Shown here piece after piece: positions 63,080-64,000 of a stretch of DNA of 64,000 bases. Source of the stretch: Nephrocerus scutellatus (lineage: Eukaryota; Arthropoda; Insecta; Diptera; Pipunculidae); NCBI GenBank assembly GCA_947095585.1, contig OX352762.1, positions 10,767,969 through 10,831,968 on the forward strand. The letters are read 5' to 3'. The translations under genes were made by a program, and so were the position numbers. Positions within the stretch are counted from its first letter, which is position 1. Each line of letters opens with the position of its first letter. The notes beneath the pieces were generated by a model that was given only the letters and a program-made list of their open reading frames with translations, was not told the DNA's origin and searched no databases.

Positions 63080-64000
63080 CATAAGCGAATTCAAGTTAAT
63101 GGGGTCATTCTTAACATAATAAAAAAAGCCATCAAATATAAACAAAAATATTCAATGATATAACAAGAAATCTTGAATCAAACTCGTCTTGTTCCTTTCT
63201 AAAAATGATTCTATTTATAACGACTCTGTGTGTCGGCAATTTAGATGCAAAAAAGAAAGTTTTTATTACCTGCAAATTAAATAACTAATTATAGTATGGC
63301 CGGTATGGCATTGTGCCAGAGTATATAGGCAATCGTTTGTATTCGATTATCAATATTGTAATTAATAAAAAACGAGAAATCTAACGCATGCTGTTAAGTT
63401 TGTGTGCTGTTCATAGGATGTTCATTGAAAATTCAACCGTGGACCACAACTCTTTGAAACAACTACCTTCCATTGCTTATCATAGAAAAACCGACTGTAA
63501 TATGTACATTTAGAGACATCTTGGACTTGGACTGAAGACACCCTATGACTTAGAATCAGCAATTTCCCACTTTAATGACGCAATTATAGATCAACAACTA
63601 TTATAAACCCAAAAGCATACCGGGCTATGTCATGGCTCATGGGTGACCTTCTTTCCCGGATATTCATGGGTTATTATTGATTCAAGTTAAGTTATAATAA
63701 TTACGAGATCAATGCATCTCAAAGAGTGCCAACCTCGGATTCTGCTGTTTAGCAACCCGCTGTGTCTGGAGAAGCTGTTGAGCTCTCGATGGCCTACCCC
63801 ATGTTGGCCTCAACTGCTCGGTCTGCTGTTGAGCAGCCGAACCCTACCCAGAGTTCAGACGGCGTAGCCATGTAACTCGCGTGTGCGTCAGTACTGTGGA
63901 CGTGGAACCAGCCATTTCTGATTCTGACGCATTCACAAACTTTGATGCATGTAGCGTCATCTCGGAGAAATCCGGATACTCTTCTATCGATAAGGCATTA
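63080..64000. other. Right edge of window, no firm feature
   Basis: AT-rich at 63080-63500. From about 63640 GC content rises, and one plus frame is open for about 40 codons at the end, ending near SGYSSIDKA with Ser/Asp-rich text. This might be the beginning of a LINE ORF1, but evidence is too thin to call. Confidence 0.25.

Noticed and set aside
1..64000. CRISPR arrays, bacterial operons, phage or virus genomes
   Set aside because: No regularly spaced repeats with unique spacers and no prokaryotic-type gene clusters; introns and LINE/SINE content show a eukaryotic nuclear sequence.

Overview
The window looks like nuclear DNA of a higher fly (Diptera, Schizophora; a tephritid-like genome is my guess). 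It is AT-rich and crowded with transposons. Its host genes are split by short GT/AG introns, and several translate into proteins that closely resemble Drosophila proteins. No prokaryotic operon, CRISPR array, rRNA or functional tRNA gene was seen.

Host genes. (1) 1192-15494 (+): a sugar-porter (MFS, Tret1-like) gene with four exons in the window, its 5' end missing, and a 10.5 kb third intron full of retrotransposon remains. (2) 20099-24256 (+): an unrecognised three-exon gene for a predicted 710-residue protein, with a retrotransposon endonuclease remnant in its 2 kb first intron. (3) 26117-26645 (+): Nxt1/p15, the mRNA-export cofactor. It is tail-to-tail with (4) 26754-28824 (-): a WD40 protein of the WDR70/gastrulation-defective family (CG5543-like). 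(5) 31084-33969 (+): Ssrp, the HMG-box subunit of the histone chaperone FACT, whose last two exons are tandemly duplicated. (6) 36868-37656 (+): a UPF0598 (CG30010/C8orf82-like) protein. It is tail-to-tail with (7) 37792-38364 (-): an AN1 zinc-finger protein of the SMUBP-2 C-terminal type. The core from 26.1 to 38.4 kb therefore holds five compact housekeeping genes serving mRNA export, RNA or DNA metabolism and chromatin transcription. They are separated by MITEs and one decayed LINE.

Transposable elements dominate the rest. There are decayed non-LTR retrotransposons of at least four kinds: RTE-like with AP endonuclease, R1/I-like with RNase H, Jockey-like, and a family with an ETWKVT motif. 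There are also Tc1/mariner relics, a piggyBac relic, tRNA-derived SINEs, inverted-repeat MITEs and a small Foldback-like element. Several insertions carry clear target-site duplications, so nesting order can be read directly. From about 38.4 kb to the end I see no convincing protein-coding host exon. One candidate Inr+DPE core promoter with a possible noncoding first exon sits at 40.13 kb.

Repeats not matched to a known family include a dispersed unit marked by GGGCCCGATCAC and CATCGGAGATACACATG (17.8, 50.7, 53.7, 54.2, 57.9-59.0 and 60.7-61.4 kb), one copy of which hosts a 360 bp AACAATAAT microsatellite. Two ~1 kb strand-asymmetric blocks of degenerate CTTAAGACCCCCTCAAGACC lie in opposite orientation. 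A repeat rich in GCGTGTGACGCGTGTCACG is present in four places. I found no convincing new multi-gene system. The most unusual items are the Ssrp exon duplication, the unidentified 710-residue protein, the Foldback-like element, the SINE family and the two unexplained repeat families.
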